DNA of 64,000 nucleotides, from assembly GCA_947177635.1 (NCBI GenBank), contig CAMWVQ010000007.1, positions 1 to 64,000 on the forward strand, written 5' to 3'. Within the stretch, counting starts at the first letter, position 1, and the number at the start of each line of letters is the position of its first letter. The notes below the pieces were generated by a model, which saw nothing but the letters and a program-made list of their open reading frames with translations, was not told the origin of the DNA and made no database searches. A program made the position numbers and the translations under genes. This stretch comes from an uncultured Porphyromonadaceae bacterium. Its GTDB lineage: Bacteria > Bacteroidota > Bacteroidia > Bacteroidales > Muribaculaceae. This document shows, piece by piece, positions 8,688-18,116 of the stretch.

Positions 8688-10958
8688 ATGGAAGACAAGA
8701 ACAACATCAAAGACACCGCAAATCCGCCAGACAACCTGCAAGAGGCCAACCTGCTCAGCGAAACCGAGCTTGCCTCTTTGCCGTCACTGTACCTGTCGCT
8801 GTGCCGCTCCGCCCGTGAAATCACCGAGCCGGAGGCCGACCGCAGGCTCCGCGAAATCATCACCCGCGGGGCCAAGGAGGGTGTGTTTACCCGCGACAGA
8901 TTCGGATTCAGCGCGCTGACAAGGGCAATCCAGAGCGCCGACGCCTTCTGCCGCCGCGTCAGCCCCAACCGCAACGTCATCCTGGCCATACTCCTCTTCC
9001 GCCTATGCGACGGGCGTTTCCTCACAATAGAGAAGGTAGAGGAGGAGTGGGGCGCCGACGTGGCGAAGATGGTCAGGGGGCTGCTGAAAGTGGCCTCACT
9101 CTATTCACGCGGCACCACCCCCGAGTCGGAGAACTTCCGCCGGTTGCTGATGGCCTTCGCCGACGACATCAGGGTGATAATCATCATGATTGTCGACAGG
9201 CTCGTGTTGATGAAGCTCATCAACCACCACCCCGCCGAGAAACAGGTGCGCGACATCGCCGTGGAGTCAAACTACCTCTACGCCTCCCTGGCCCACAGGC
9301 TCGGACTTTACTCCATAAAGTCTGAACTTGAAGACATGTCGCTCAAATACACCGACCGGCAGACCTACACCGACATCGCCCGGCAGCTCAACGAGCGCAA
9401 GGCCAAACGCGACGCATATATCTCGGCATTCATCGCCCCCTTGCGCGAGAAACTCCTCTCGCAGGGGCTGAACTTCGAAATCAAGGGTCGCACCAAGTCG
9501 ATTTTCTCAATCTGGAACAAAATCAAGAAGCAGAAAAACGACATCGACCATATTTACGACCTCTTCGCCATCCGTGTCATCATCGACACGCCGCCCGAAC
9601 GCGAGAAGAGCGACTGCTGGCTGGCATACTCGGTCGTGACCGACATGTACCAGCCCAACCCCTCGCGTATGAAAGACTGGATATCAGTCCCGAAGAGCAA
9701 CGGATACGAGTCGCTCCACATCACGGTCGCCGGCCCGGAGGGGAAATGGGTGGAGGTGCAGATACGCACACGCCGCATGGATCTCGTGGCCGAAAAAGGT
9801 CTGGCCGCCCACTGGCGTTACAAGGGAATCAAGAGCGAGGAGGTGCTTGACTCCTGGATGAACAAGATTCGCGACCTCCTTGAGGACACCGAATCAGGCC
9901 CTATGGAGCTGATGCGCAATTTCAAGATGGACATCTACGACAAGGAGGTGTTTGTCTTCACCCCCCGGGGCGACCTCTTCCGCCTCCCCGCCGGGGCCAC
10001 CCTGCTCGACTTCGCCTTCCATATCCACACCAATGTCGGGAGCCAATGCACCGGCGGCCGCGTCAACGGCAAGAACGAGAAACTCACCTACCGTCTGCGC
10101 AGCGGCGACACCGTGGAGATTCAGACCTCCGCCAACCAGTCGCCGAAGCCTGACTGGATCAACATAGTGGTGACCTCGAAGGCGCGCACCAAAATACGCC
10201 AGACCCTGAAAGAGCGTCAGAACAAGTCGGCCGAACTCGGGCGCGAGATGCTGATGCGCCGTCTCAAAAACCGCAAAATCGAGTTCGACGAAGCCTCCGT
10301 CAGCAAGCTCGTCAAGAAGATGGGCTACCGCAACATGACCGACTTCTTCAACGAAATCGCCGAAGGACGCCTCGACGTGAACGACGTGATGGAGCGCTAT
10401 GTCAGCTTCGAGTCGCAGCCCCACGAAGCCCATGCCGTCAAAGTCTCCGCCGAGGAGTTCAACCTCCAGACCGCCCAGGGGGAGGAGGCCGAAGGGGCCA
10501 GGAGCGCCGACGACGTGCTGGTCATCGGCAACGACATCAAAGGGATAAACTACAAGTTCGCCCGATGCTGCAACCCCATCTACGGCGACGAAGTCTTCGG
10601 CTTCATATCGGCCGAGGGGGTGATAAAAATCCACAGGGCCGACTGTCCCAACGCCCGCAACATCCGTGACCGTTACCCCTACCGTGTCATCACCACCCGG
10701 TGGTCAGGCAAGGTAGGCTCCCAGATGGGGGCCACCCTACGCGTTGTCGGCCACGACGACATCGGCATCGTCACCAACATCACCTCCATAATCACCAAGG
10801 AGAAGAATGTCTCGCTTCGCGCCATCTCCATCGACTCCAACGACGGCCTCTTCCAGGGCCACCTCTCGGTGGGTGTGCAGGACAACGAATCTCTCAACGC
10901 CCTTATAAGGAAAATCAAGACCGTAAAGGGGGTCAAAGAGGTTTCCCGCGCCCGGTAA
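8688..10958 (+). CDS. relA: RelA-type (p)ppGpp synthetase with degenerate hydrolase domain
   Basis: A 756-residue long RSH protein making the stringent-response alarmone from ATP and GDP/GTP. The synthetase core is intact: GRTKSIFSIWNKIK, YDLFAIRVI, SNGYESLH, VEVQIRT and AAHWRYKG. A TGS domain (starting VFVFTPRGDL) and a C-terminal ACT domain follow. In the N-terminal hydrolase domain, where bifunctional enzymes read LLHDVVEDT, this one reads LLFRLCDGR, and the canonical KLADRLHNM reads MIVDRLVLM, so the metal-binding His and Asp and the conserved Asn are gone. I therefore infer a synthesis-only RelA, implying a separate SpoT-like hydrolase elsewhere. The gene is alone behind its own promoter. 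Confidence 0.93.
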   Translation: MEDKNNIKDTANPPDNLQEANLLSETELASLPSLYLSLCRSAREITEPEADRRLREIITRGAKEGVFTRDRFGFSALTRAIQSADAFCRRVSPNRNVILAILLFRLCDGRFLTIEKVEEEWGADVAKMVRGLLKVASLYSRGTTPESENFRRLLMAFADDIRVIIIMIVDRLVLMKLINHHPAEKQVRDIAVESNYLYASLAHRLGLYSIKSELEDMSLKYTDRQTYTDIARQLNERKAKRDAYISAFIAPLREKLLSQGLNFEIKGRTKSIFSIWNKIKKQKNDIDHIYDLFAIRVIIDTPPEREKSDCWLAYSVVTDMYQPNPSRMKDWISVPKSNGYESLHITVAGPEGKWVEVQIRTRRMDLVAEKGLAAHWRYKGIKSEEVLDSWMNKIRDLLEDTESGPMELMRNFKMDIYDKEVFVFTPRGDLFRLPAGATLLDFAFHIHTNVGSQCTGGRVNGKNEKLTYRLRSGDTVEIQTSANQSPKPDWINIVVTSKARTKIRQTLKERQNKSAELGREMLMRRLKNRKIEFDEASVSKLVKKMGYRNMTDFFNEIAEGRLDVNDVMERYVSFESQPHEAHAVKVSAEEFNLQTAQGEEAEGARSADDVLVIGNDIKGINYKFARCCNPIYGDEVFGFISAEGVIKIHRADCPNARNIRDRYPYRVITTRWSGKVGSQMGATLRVVGHDDIGIVTNITSIITKEKNVSLRAISIDSNDGLFQGHLSVGVQDNESLNALIRKIKTVKGVKEVSRAR

Positions 10959-10998
10959 AACTGCATTTTTGAAGTAATTGGTCAAGAATATGGTAAAA

Positions 10999-11036
10999 TT
11001 GTATCGGTTCACAGGGTCACAAAAAGCGTAACTTTG
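10999..11036 (+). promoter_or_regulatory. Promoter of the CotH-family gene
   Basis: -7 TAACTTTG at 11029-11036 is clear, 50 bp before the ATG. The -33 element is weak: a TTG at 10999-11001 sits 27 bp away, longer than usual. Confidence 0.5.
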
Positions 11037-11086
11037 CGTCATCGGATTTTTCCGGTCCTTACCCTAAAACTAACTCAATTTCATCC

Positions 11087-14000
11087 ATGATCAAACAATT
11101 GCTTACCGGGGCATTGCTCTGTGCTACCCCTATGGCCATCTCCGCGGCCGACAATCTCAATGTCATGCCGTGGGTCAACGGCACAGAATGGAGCGGCACC
11201 TCGGTCGAGAAGAAAAGCGACGGCACCTACCAAGTACATGTCTCAGACAACTGGGCCGGAGCAGGGATAGACTTCGCCGCCGACCATCCCGACTTCCCGC
11301 TGACAGGCTACACCGGGGTCCACATCGATGTCACAGCCGACGGCGGAGGAAACAAGATGGTCTACGTCAACTATTCCGGAGGGGAATATGACGAACACTC
11401 AGGCCAAGCCAACTCCGCCACATATTATTTCAAGGAGGGGCTGACCGTCGAGAAGATTGTCTTCAAATTCGAGAACGCCGGAACTTACCTGATGAGGGAG
11501 TTCACCCTTCTCGCGCCCAACACCTCCGAGCCGGTCAAACTTGCCGCCGGAGAATGGAACCTCAACGCCTGGGGTGAAAAACACACAATCGGAGCTGAAA
11601 CCTTTTCCGGGATAAAGGCTGGCGACAACCTGATTATCACCTATTCCGCCCGGTCGGGCGCGGAAGCCCAAATTTACGCCCCGCGCAAGGATGGCTCGGT
11701 CAACGCCAACTCCGCCTCCGAAGCCTGCCATCTCTACATCACCCGCACCGGCAACTTCATATATGCCGTCCTCCCGCAAGGAAACAACGCAACCCTGACC
11801 GTCAAGCTCGACGAAGACATGGTCAGCTGCCTCCAGAGATTCGGCCTTGTGTTCGAAGGCCACGACGTGACCTTCACAAACGTGAGCCATATCCCCGGCA
11901 ACCCTACCGTCGATGTCGAGGAACAGCCCGAGCAACCGCTCGACCCTGTCACCCCTGCCGAGGGGCTTGGAGGCACCCCTATGGGTGTCGCACCCAGGGC
12001 CGACATCCCGGCTTTGTTTGACAATGACCCCTCCACTGCTTTCCGTGGCGCGCGGGCCGACCGAGCGTGGGCCGGTCTCGACCTGGGCCAGCCCCACATC
12101 ATCACCAAAGTAAAATGGATGGCGGCCGACAATGAACCGTGGAAAGTCAACCTCGGAATCTTCGAGGGAGCCAACAAGGAGGATTTCTCAGACGCCATAC
12201 CTATCCATATCATTCGAGGCTCGAAAGGTGCCGGGGAATGGAACGAAGCCACAATCACCTGTTCGCGGGGCTTCCGCTATGTCAGATATGTAGGCCCCCG
12301 ACGGCTTGTCAACGCCGCAGCCGGAAATGGAGCCGGAGGCAGCGAAGGCTCACACGCCGAGATGGCCGAACTGCGGTTCTTCGGACATCAAGGAGCAGGC
12401 GATGATTCCGGTCTCTACCGCTTCTCCAACCTCCCGACAGTCGTGCTTAACACCGTCGATATGGAGGAACCCCACGATATGGCCACCGACCCCGAGAAAG
12501 ACCACGACCTTACGGCAACCCTGACAGTAATCGGGGCTGACGGGAAAGTGGTCAGCGCACCGGGCATAACCCGCGAGCGCGGCAACTACAGCCGCACTTT
12601 CCCCAAGCGTCCCCTCCGTATGAAGTTCGACAAAAAGAACACCCCTGTCTCCGACGCAAAAGCCAAAAAGAAGAAATGGGAACTGCTCAACAACTACGGC
12701 GACAAGACCTTGATGCGCAACCTGCTCGCGTTTGACATAGCCCGGATGATGGGCATGGACTACGTCCCCTTCTGCACACCGGTGGATGTCATCCTCAACG
12801 GCGAGTACCGTGGCTGCTACCAGCTGGCCGACTCAAAGGAGGTTGACGACAACCGTGTGGCAATCCACGAGATGTCACTGGAAGAAGCCCTCGCCGGAGG
12901 GGAATCGCTAACCGGCGGTTATTTCCTCGAAGTTGACGCGTATGCCGACGAGGAACCCGCCGGAACATGGTTCACCACTCCTCAAGGCATCCCCGTCACC
13001 GTCAAGGCTCCCGACGACAAGGATGTGCTATTCAACACCTCAGCCCCGCTGGAATACATCACCGGATATTACTCGGAGATGGCATCACGCGTCAGCGACG
13101 GCAAATACACCGGCCCCGGCGGATACCGCGAGATGCTCGATGTCGAGTCGTTCCTCCAGCTGCTGATGACCAACGAAATCGGAGGCAACAAGGATGTCAT
13201 GTGGAGCTTCAACATGTACAAAGACCTCGGCGACCCGCACATATACAGCGGCCCCGCGTGGGACTTCGATGTCGCCTTTGACAACAGCCAGTACATCGAC
13301 AACCAGGCTTTCGACAACGACAGCTACCTCTACCTCAACACCCCCTCGGCAGCCGCCGGATTCAAGGAATTCACAACAAAGGTGATGGCCGACCCGCAGA
13401 CCGCCGAAGACCTCCGCCACCTCTGGGGAGCCGTCCGCGACAACGGGCTCAGCTATGAATCACTCGCCGACCGCATCGACCATTACGCCCAGCTGATACA
13501 GGAGTCGCAGCAACTCAACTTTGAAAGATGGCCGATTCTCGACACACCGGTTCACGACAACGCTGTCGCCAGAGGGAGCTTCGAGGCTGAAGTCGCCCAT
13601 GTCAAGGATTTCTGCCGCAGAATCATCAGCCATTTCGACTCCAAGATAGGCTACACTCCGGGAGAACACACCGAAATGGTGGTGCCGGTGGTGTCTGACG
13701 AGGAATCCGCATTCCGCCTCACACTCCCTTACGGCAGACTGATGGTCAGAGACCAGGCCCTCCTCTCGACCGACACCCCGGCGGCGCGTACCCCCTATGT
13801 CGAAAGCGGCTATGTCAACGCCGACAAGGAATGGGTTCTTGACAAGTCATCACTCGACGCCGACCACCTGGTTACCGTGTTCGCCCGCCACGCCGGCCGC
13901 GACAGCCAGGCGGAGACCTACCGCATCAGCCGCGACGGCACAATCTCGGCTGTCGACACCCCCGTTGACGACATCGACGACAATTCTCCCAGGGAATATT

Positions 14001-14098
14001 TCACCCTGACCGGCGTCAGGGTAGACCCCTCAGAGACATCACCCGGCGTGTATGTGTGCCGCCAGGGCAGTAAAGCAACAAAGATAATACTCCGCTAA
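11087..14098 (+). CDS. Secreted CotH-kinase family protein with discoidin-like domain
   Basis: A 1003-residue exported protein (signal peptide MIKQLLTGALLCATPMAISA). Residues to about 280 are beta-rich. Residues about 290-440 resemble a discoidin/F5-8 carbohydrate-binding fold. The CotH protein-kinase-like domain follows, with RGNYSRTFPKRPLRMKF, an LLNNYGDKTLMRNLLAFDIA helix, LNGEYRGCYQL and the metal-site motif GPAWDFDVAFD. The protein ends in a short tail (YFTLTGVRV, GVYVCRQG, KATKIILR) like that of the amylase at 26345. CotH enzymes phosphorylate secreted proteins in spore formers; the Bacteroidetes substrates are unknown. Glycan binding plus kinase chemistry on the cell surface is inference. 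Confidence 0.85.
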   Translation: MIKQLLTGALLCATPMAISAADNLNVMPWVNGTEWSGTSVEKKSDGTYQVHVSDNWAGAGIDFAADHPDFPLTGYTGVHIDVTADGGGNKMVYVNYSGGEYDEHSGQANSATYYFKEGLTVEKIVFKFENAGTYLMREFTLLAPNTSEPVKLAAGEWNLNAWGEKHTIGAETFSGIKAGDNLIITYSARSGAEAQIYAPRKDGSVNANSASEACHLYITRTGNFIYAVLPQGNNATLTVKLDEDMVSCLQRFGLVFEGHDVTFTNVSHIPGNPTVDVEEQPEQPLDPVTPAEGLGGTPMGVAPRADIPALFDNDPSTAFRGARADRAWAGLDLGQPHIITKVKWMAADNEPWKVNLGIFEGANKEDFSDAIPIHIIRGSKGAGEWNEATITCSRGFRYVRYVGPRRLVNAAAGNGAGGSEGSHAEMAELRFFGHQGAGDDSGLYRFSNLPTVVLNTVDMEEPHDMATDPEKDHDLTATLTVIGADGKVVSAPGITRERGNYSRTFPKRPLRMKFDKKNTPVSDAKAKKKKWELLNNYGDKTLMRNLLAFDIARMMGMDYVPFCTPVDVILNGEYRGCYQLADSKEVDDNRVAIHEMSLEEALAGGESLTGGYFLEVDAYADEEPAGTWFTTPQGIPVTVKAPDDKDVLFNTSAPLEYITGYYSEMASRVSDGKYTGPGGYREMLDVESFLQLLMTNEIGGNKDVMWSFNMYKDLGDPHIYSGPAWDFDVAFDNSQYIDNQAFDNDSYLYLNTPSAAAGFKEFTTKVMADPQTAEDLRHLWGAVRDNGLSYESLADRIDHYAQLIQESQQLNFERWPILDTPVHDNAVARGSFEAEVAHVKDFCRRIISHFDSKIGYTPGEHTEMVVPVVSDEESAFRLTLPYGRLMVRDQALLSTDTPAARTPYVESGYVNADKEWVLDKSSLDADHLVTVFARHAGRDSQAETYRISRDGTISAVDTPVDDIDDNSPREYFTLTGVRVDPSETSPGVYVCRQGSKATKIILR

Positions 14099-14130
14099 AC
14101 AGGCATCCGAGGTTATCAGTATTTGGTCAA

Positions 14131-14180
14131 GTCAACAAAACTCACTACCTTTGGGGTAGAAGTTTTGTTGACTTTTATAT
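14131..14180 (+). terminator. Intrinsic terminator after the CotH-family gene
   Basis: A 12-bp perfect stem (14131-14142 with 14161-14172) contains an inner CTACC/GGTAG stem and is followed by TTTTATAT. It lies 33 bp after the stop. Confidence 0.85.
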
Positions 14181-14183
14181 TTG

Positions 14184-14303
14184 TAAGTAACTGGTCGAAA
14201 TTATTTTAATGTTTGTGCGAGGAAAATCTTCTAAAAATTTTACTCGAAGAAACATTGAAATAAGATGACCGGTTAATATAAAATAATTTTGAACAGTTAC
14301 TTA
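14184..14303 (+). promoter_or_regulatory. Nested palindromic leader directly upstream of a lipoprotein gene
   Basis: A 10-bp perfect inverted repeat (TAAGTAACTG 14184-14193, CAGTTACTTA 14294-14303) encloses further imperfect pairs: GGTC...GACC, TTAATGTTT...AAACATTGAA and CGAGGAAAAT...ATTTTACTCG. It ends one base before the ATG at 14305 and a TATATTTG promoter-like box sits at 14178-14185. It could be an RNA element hiding the ribosome site or a small MITE-like repeat. Confidence 0.5.
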
Positions 14304-14304
14304 T

Positions 14305-15168
14305 ATGAAACCAGCCGATACATTCCATACCATCCTTGCCGGATGCTTTCCCGCCGTCTGCGCCCTGTCGCTGATGTCGGCCTGCTCCGGCTCCGACAAG
14401 ACCGACCCAGAGGCCCGCGCGCTCTTCGACGGCGCCACGACCGCCTATGAAAACGCCGACTACTCCCGCGCGGAGCTCCTACTCGACTCATTGCGGAAAG
14501 CCTATCCCGCCGAAATCAAGTTGCAGAGGGAGGGGATGGCCCTGCGCCCCAAGGTAATCGAGAAAGCCACCCTACTGAAAATATCCACCAACGACTCCCT
14601 GATGGCCATCGACAAGGTTGAGGCAGAGCGTCTGAAACCGAAACTGAAATGGGTCAAGACCCCAAGGATGATTGAAGGATACTGGGTCGCCTCCGAAGGT
14701 TACAACCCCTCATTCATGTCAACCACAGCCATACAGGGCCGCGTCTCTGAAATCGGGGAGTTCTACATCGTCTCCTCCGCCAAGCCTTCGTTGGGCCACA
14801 CCTCGATAAGCCTGTCAGACGGCCGCTCGAAGGTCTCCACCCCCGAGGTGCCATACGACGGGGAAAGCAACTACCGAATCGACGGCGGCGAGATAATCAC
14901 ATTCTCCCCCGCCCAGAGCGACACAATCGGCGGCTTCGCCCTCGCCAACTCCGGCAAGCCCCTGACCCTGACATTCCACGGCAAATCATCACGCCCGGTG
15001 AAGCTCACCGCCACCCAGACAACCGCCCTGGCCGACGCTTACGCCTACGCCAGGGCCGTGAGCCGCGCCCGCCAGCTGTCGGTCGACAGGCAACGCCTCG
15101 AAGCCACCCTCCAGGTGGCCCGCGACCAGATTGCGCGCACCGTCCCTGACGACGAGACCGAAAAATAA
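14305..15168 (+). CDS. Conserved hypothetical lipoprotein
   Basis: A 287-residue protein with a lipoprotein signal ending near SACSGSDK. After the lipobox there is a helical TPR-like stretch with repeated tyrosines and leucines (about residues 40-75), a beta-rich middle (about 110-230) and a charged alpha-helical C-terminus rich in Arg and Ala (about 235-280), probably a coiled coil. No family recognised with confidence. It is immediately preceded by the 14184-14303 palindromic leader, suggesting control of its own expression, and followed by the nusB promoter, so it is probably monocistronic. Confidence 0.7.
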   Translation: MKPADTFHTILAGCFPAVCALSLMSACSGSDKTDPEARALFDGATTAYENADYSRAELLLDSLRKAYPAEIKLQREGMALRPKVIEKATLLKISTNDSLMAIDKVEAERLKPKLKWVKTPRMIEGYWVASEGYNPSFMSTTAIQGRVSEIGEFYIVSSAKPSLGHTSISLSDGRSKVSTPEVPYDGESNYRIDGGEIITFSPAQSDTIGGFALANSGKPLTLTFHGKSSRPVKLTATQTTALADAYAYARAVSRARQLSVDRQRLEATLQVARDQIARTVPDDETEK

Positions 15169-15179
15169 TCAGGCCGCCG

Positions 15180-15212
15180 TTGAGATTGTTGGCAATTTTT
15201 TTCGTAACTTTG
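15180..15212 (+). promoter_or_regulatory. Promoter of the nusB-yajC-ybbR-coaE cluster
   Basis: -33 TTG (15180-15182), 22-bp spacer, -7 TAACTTTG (15205-15212), 55 bp before the nusB ATG. Confidence 0.65.
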
Positions 15213-15267
15213 CCCGACCAAAAGGGACGCGGCCAAAGCGCCCCCAACAGCAGAACATTTTCAACTG

Positions 15268-16698
15268 ATGATCAACCGAATTTTGATACGCATCAAGGTA
15301 GTGCAGATGCTTTACGCCTACCTGCTTACCCGTAGTGAATTCCACATCGAGAGCGCCCCGGAAAAGAAGACCCGCGACGCGCGCTACGCCTATTCCCTCT
15401 ACCTCGACCTGCTGCTGATGATTCTCCAGCTTTCGGGATGCAAGGTGAAACCCGGCAACCTCCGCGGCTCGATCGACTCCCTCAGGGAGTCAAACGTGCT
15501 GGCCGGAACTGCCCTGGCCAAAGCCCTCTCGGCCGATCTTTCCATCCGCGAGCTAATCGGGAAAGGCTCCCCCACACTTGACAGCTTCGACAGCACCCTC
15601 CAGGGCATCTACCACAAAATCATCGAGTCGTCGGTCTATGCCGACTACCGAAAGAAGAAAGGGAAGAAGACCCTCGCCGAGGATGTCAAACTCTGGACAG
15701 TGCTGCTCTCCACCGTCCTGGCCAAAGACGCCGCCCTCCTTGAGAAGGCCCGCGAGAATGAAGACTTCACCTCTGTCGGCTTCCGCCAGGCATTCACCAT
15801 GGCGGCAAACACCCTCAACGACTTCTCAGACACCCGCAGCACCCTCACCCAGGCGAAGAAATCGCTCAACGATTCCCTCGAAAAGGCCTACGAGCTTTAC
15901 ATCTCCCTGCTGCTGCTCCCCTGCTACCTGACCGACCTTGAAGCCGAACGCATCGAGGCGGCCAAGGAGAAATATTGCCCCACCGACGAGGAACTCAACC
16001 CCAACACCCGCTTCATCGACAACCGCTACGTCAAGGCCATCCGCGAGTCGGAGGAAATCGCGCAGTATGTCAAAGACCACCCCGTGGCCTGGGAGGGGGA
16101 TTACTACATGCTCAAGGAACTCCTCGACGCCGTCCGCCAGAGCGACACATACAAGGAATACATGGAAGCCGACTCCGTCACCTTCCAGGATGACTGCGAG
16201 TTCTGGCGCCGCACCCTCAAGAATGTGATTTTCCCCGCCGACGCCCTCGCCGAAGGAATGGAGAACAAGTCGGTCTACTGGAACGACGACCTCGCCGTGA
16301 TGGGCACCTTCACCCTCAAGACCATCAAGCAGATGGCCAACGCGGGCGACGGCTCTGTGGAAGTTCTGCCGGTCTACAAGAACGACGACGACGCCAACTT
16401 CGGCCCCGAGCTGTTCACCGGAGCGATAAACAACCGCGAGGAATACCGCTCATACATCGACAAGTTCATCAACGGCTCGCAATGGGATCCCGAGCGTCTG
16501 GCCTTCACCGACATCGTGATTCTCATCACAGCCATCACCGAGCTGCTCAACTTCCCGTCGATACCCGTCCCGGTGACCCTCAACGAGTATATCGAGATTG
16601 CCAACTACTACTCGACCGCCCGCAGCGGCCAGTTCATCAACGGCGTCCTCTACTCGATTGTCAATTACCTCAAGGAGGAAGGGAAGCTCCAGAAATAA
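15268..16698 (+). CDS. nusB: Transcription antitermination factor NusB, long form
   Basis: A 476-residue protein recognised as NusB from the start (MINRILIRIKVVQMLYAYLL) and the C-terminal fold, where PVPVTLNEYIEIANYYS and FINGVLYSIVNYL match the family's last two helices. NusB binds boxA RNA with S10 to antiterminate rRNA transcription. Typical NusB is about 140 residues and Bacteroidetes forms about 300; this one is longer, with an inserted lysine- and glutamate-rich helical region in the middle. It heads a cluster with yajC, ybbR and coaE, a common Bacteroidetes order. Confidence 0.85.
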   Translation: MINRILIRIKVVQMLYAYLLTRSEFHIESAPEKKTRDARYAYSLYLDLLLMILQLSGCKVKPGNLRGSIDSLRESNVLAGTALAKALSADLSIRELIGKGSPTLDSFDSTLQGIYHKIIESSVYADYRKKKGKKTLAEDVKLWTVLLSTVLAKDAALLEKARENEDFTSVGFRQAFTMAANTLNDFSDTRSTLTQAKKSLNDSLEKAYELYISLLLLPCYLTDLEAERIEAAKEKYCPTDEELNPNTRFIDNRYVKAIRESEEIAQYVKDHPVAWEGDYYMLKELLDAVRQSDTYKEYMEADSVTFQDDCEFWRRTLKNVIFPADALAEGMENKSVYWNDDLAVMGTFTLKTIKQMANAGDGSVEVLPVYKNDDDANFGPELFTGAINNREEYRSYIDKFINGSQWDPERLAFTDIVILITAITELLNFPSIPVPVTLNEYIEIANYYSTARSGQFINGVLYSIVNYLKEEGKLQK

Positions 16699-16747
16699 AC
16701 TGCGCCCCATCCCCCGAAACGAATACTAACCGAAAATAAATATCCAG

Positions 16748-17080
16748 ATGATTACCAACCTCATCCCCCTCCAGGCCGCCGCGGGTGGCGCCGATTACAG
16801 CGGCATCATTATGATTGTCGGCCTTATCCTCGTGTTCTACTTCCTGATGATCCGTCCCCAGCAGAAGAAGCAGAAAGAGATACGCAAGTTCCGCGAAGGC
16901 CTCAAGAAAGGTGACAACATCATAACCGCAGGCGGCATCCACGGCAAAATCAAGGAAATCAAGGAGGACAGCTTCCTGGTATCCGTGTCTGACAACACTG
17001 TCCTGCGCATCGACAAAGGCTCGGTTTACCCCTCTGCCGCCGACGCCCAGGAGCAGGAAGCCAACAAGACCAAAGCCTGA
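16748..17080 (+). CDS. yajC: Preprotein translocase subunit YajC
   Basis: A 110-residue single-span membrane protein that joins SecDF at the Sec translocon. One transmembrane helix (about residues 18-37) is followed by the family hallmark FLMIRPQQKKQKE and a small beta domain with GDNIITAGGIHGKI. The tail is acidic and low complexity. It follows nusB by 49 bp in the conserved cluster. Confidence 0.94.
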   Translation: MITNLIPLQAAAGGADYSGIIMIVGLILVFYFLMIRPQQKKQKEIRKFREGLKKGDNIITAGGIHGKIKEIKEDSFLVSVSDNTVLRIDKGSVYPSAADAQEQEANKTKA

Positions 17081-17141
17081 TAGCCTCACCCAGCGCCGAC
17101 CGCCACTGCAGACGGCCGGCCATCCAAGGCTGACCCCGAAT

Positions 17142-18116
17142 ATGGTAGATTACAGGAAATACTACCGTAAGTTCAAGGAGGACTTGCGCACCACCGCGGG
17201 GCGCAACGTCCTCACTTTTCTTGTGTTCCTTCTGATTTCGACAATCTTCTGGTTCCTGATGGCCCTCAACGACGAGATTCAGAAAGACTACAAGGTGCCG
17301 TTGCGCCTGGAGGAATTCCCCAAGGGGATGACCATCATATCGGGCAACGTCCCCACCGTCAATGTCACAATCAAAGACAAAGGTTCGGCCCTGGCCAAAT
17401 TCGCCTGGGGAGCCAAACCGGTGCTCAAGCTACGCTACGACCAGTTCTCGCGCCCGTCAGACTATCATCTGCTGCTCAACGAGGCCCAGCTCAACTCAGC
17501 CCTCAGGGGAATCTTCGGCACCAGCGCGTCAATCGTCGCCGTGCGCCCCGACTCCCTCCACCTCTACTACACCACAAACCCGGGCATCCCCGTCAAAGTG
17601 ATTGTCGACGCCGACATCACCACCCTTCCGCAATATGAGGCTTTCGGCTCCCCGAAAATCTCCACCGACTCGGTGATGCTCTATTCCAACCAGAAAGAGA
17701 GACTCCAGATAAAGGAACTCACAACCGCCCCCATCTCCCTCTCGCGCCTCTCCGACACCACCACCGTCGAGGTCAGCGTCCTCGTCCCGGAAGGGATGAA
17801 GGCTGTCCCCTCCACGGTAAAGGTGACCTTCCCCATCGAACCCCTCGTCACCAAGACCCGCAAACTCAAAATCGAACCGGTGAACGTGCCGGGTGGCATT
17901 CGCCTGATTCCATTCCCGGCCATCGTCGAGGCTACATACCTGTTGCCCAAAAGCACATACTCCGCCGCCAACTCCTCGCTGCGGGCCACCGTGGACTACA
18001 ACGACATCACATCCGGCAAAAAGACCATACCGGTAAGGCTCAGCGGAGTGCCCCCCTACTACCAGAGCGCGCGCCTGGCAACCCCCGAAGTCGAATTTCT
18101 CATCGAACAGGAATAA
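17142..18116 (+). CDS. YbbR-like domain protein
   Basis: A 324-residue membrane-anchored protein. One N-terminal transmembrane helix (about residues 24-42, FLVFLLISTIFWFLMAL) is followed by extracytoplasmic beta-rich repeats of the YbbR type. In Firmicutes the related CdaR regulates the cyclic-di-AMP synthase CdaA, but no cdaA lies beside it here; in Bacteroidetes it typically sits, as here, between yajC and coaE. The stop codon abuts the coaE start with no gap, so the two are coupled. Confidence 0.82.
   Translation: MVDYRKYYRKFKEDLRTTAGRNVLTFLVFLLISTIFWFLMALNDEIQKDYKVPLRLEEFPKGMTIISGNVPTVNVTIKDKGSALAKFAWGAKPVLKLRYDQFSRPSDYHLLLNEAQLNSALRGIFGTSASIVAVRPDSLHLYYTTNPGIPVKVIVDADITTLPQYEAFGSPKISTDSVMLYSNQKERLQIKELTTAPISLSRLSDTTTVEVSVLVPEGMKAVPSTVKVTFPIEPLVTKTRKLKIEPVNVPGGIRLIPFPAIVEATYLLPKSTYSAANSSLRATVDYNDITSGKKTIPVRLSGVPPYYQSARLATPEVEFLIEQE

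Noticed and set aside
14178..14303. Insertion sequence ends
   Set aside because: No transposase and no direct repeats visible; kept only as a palindrome.
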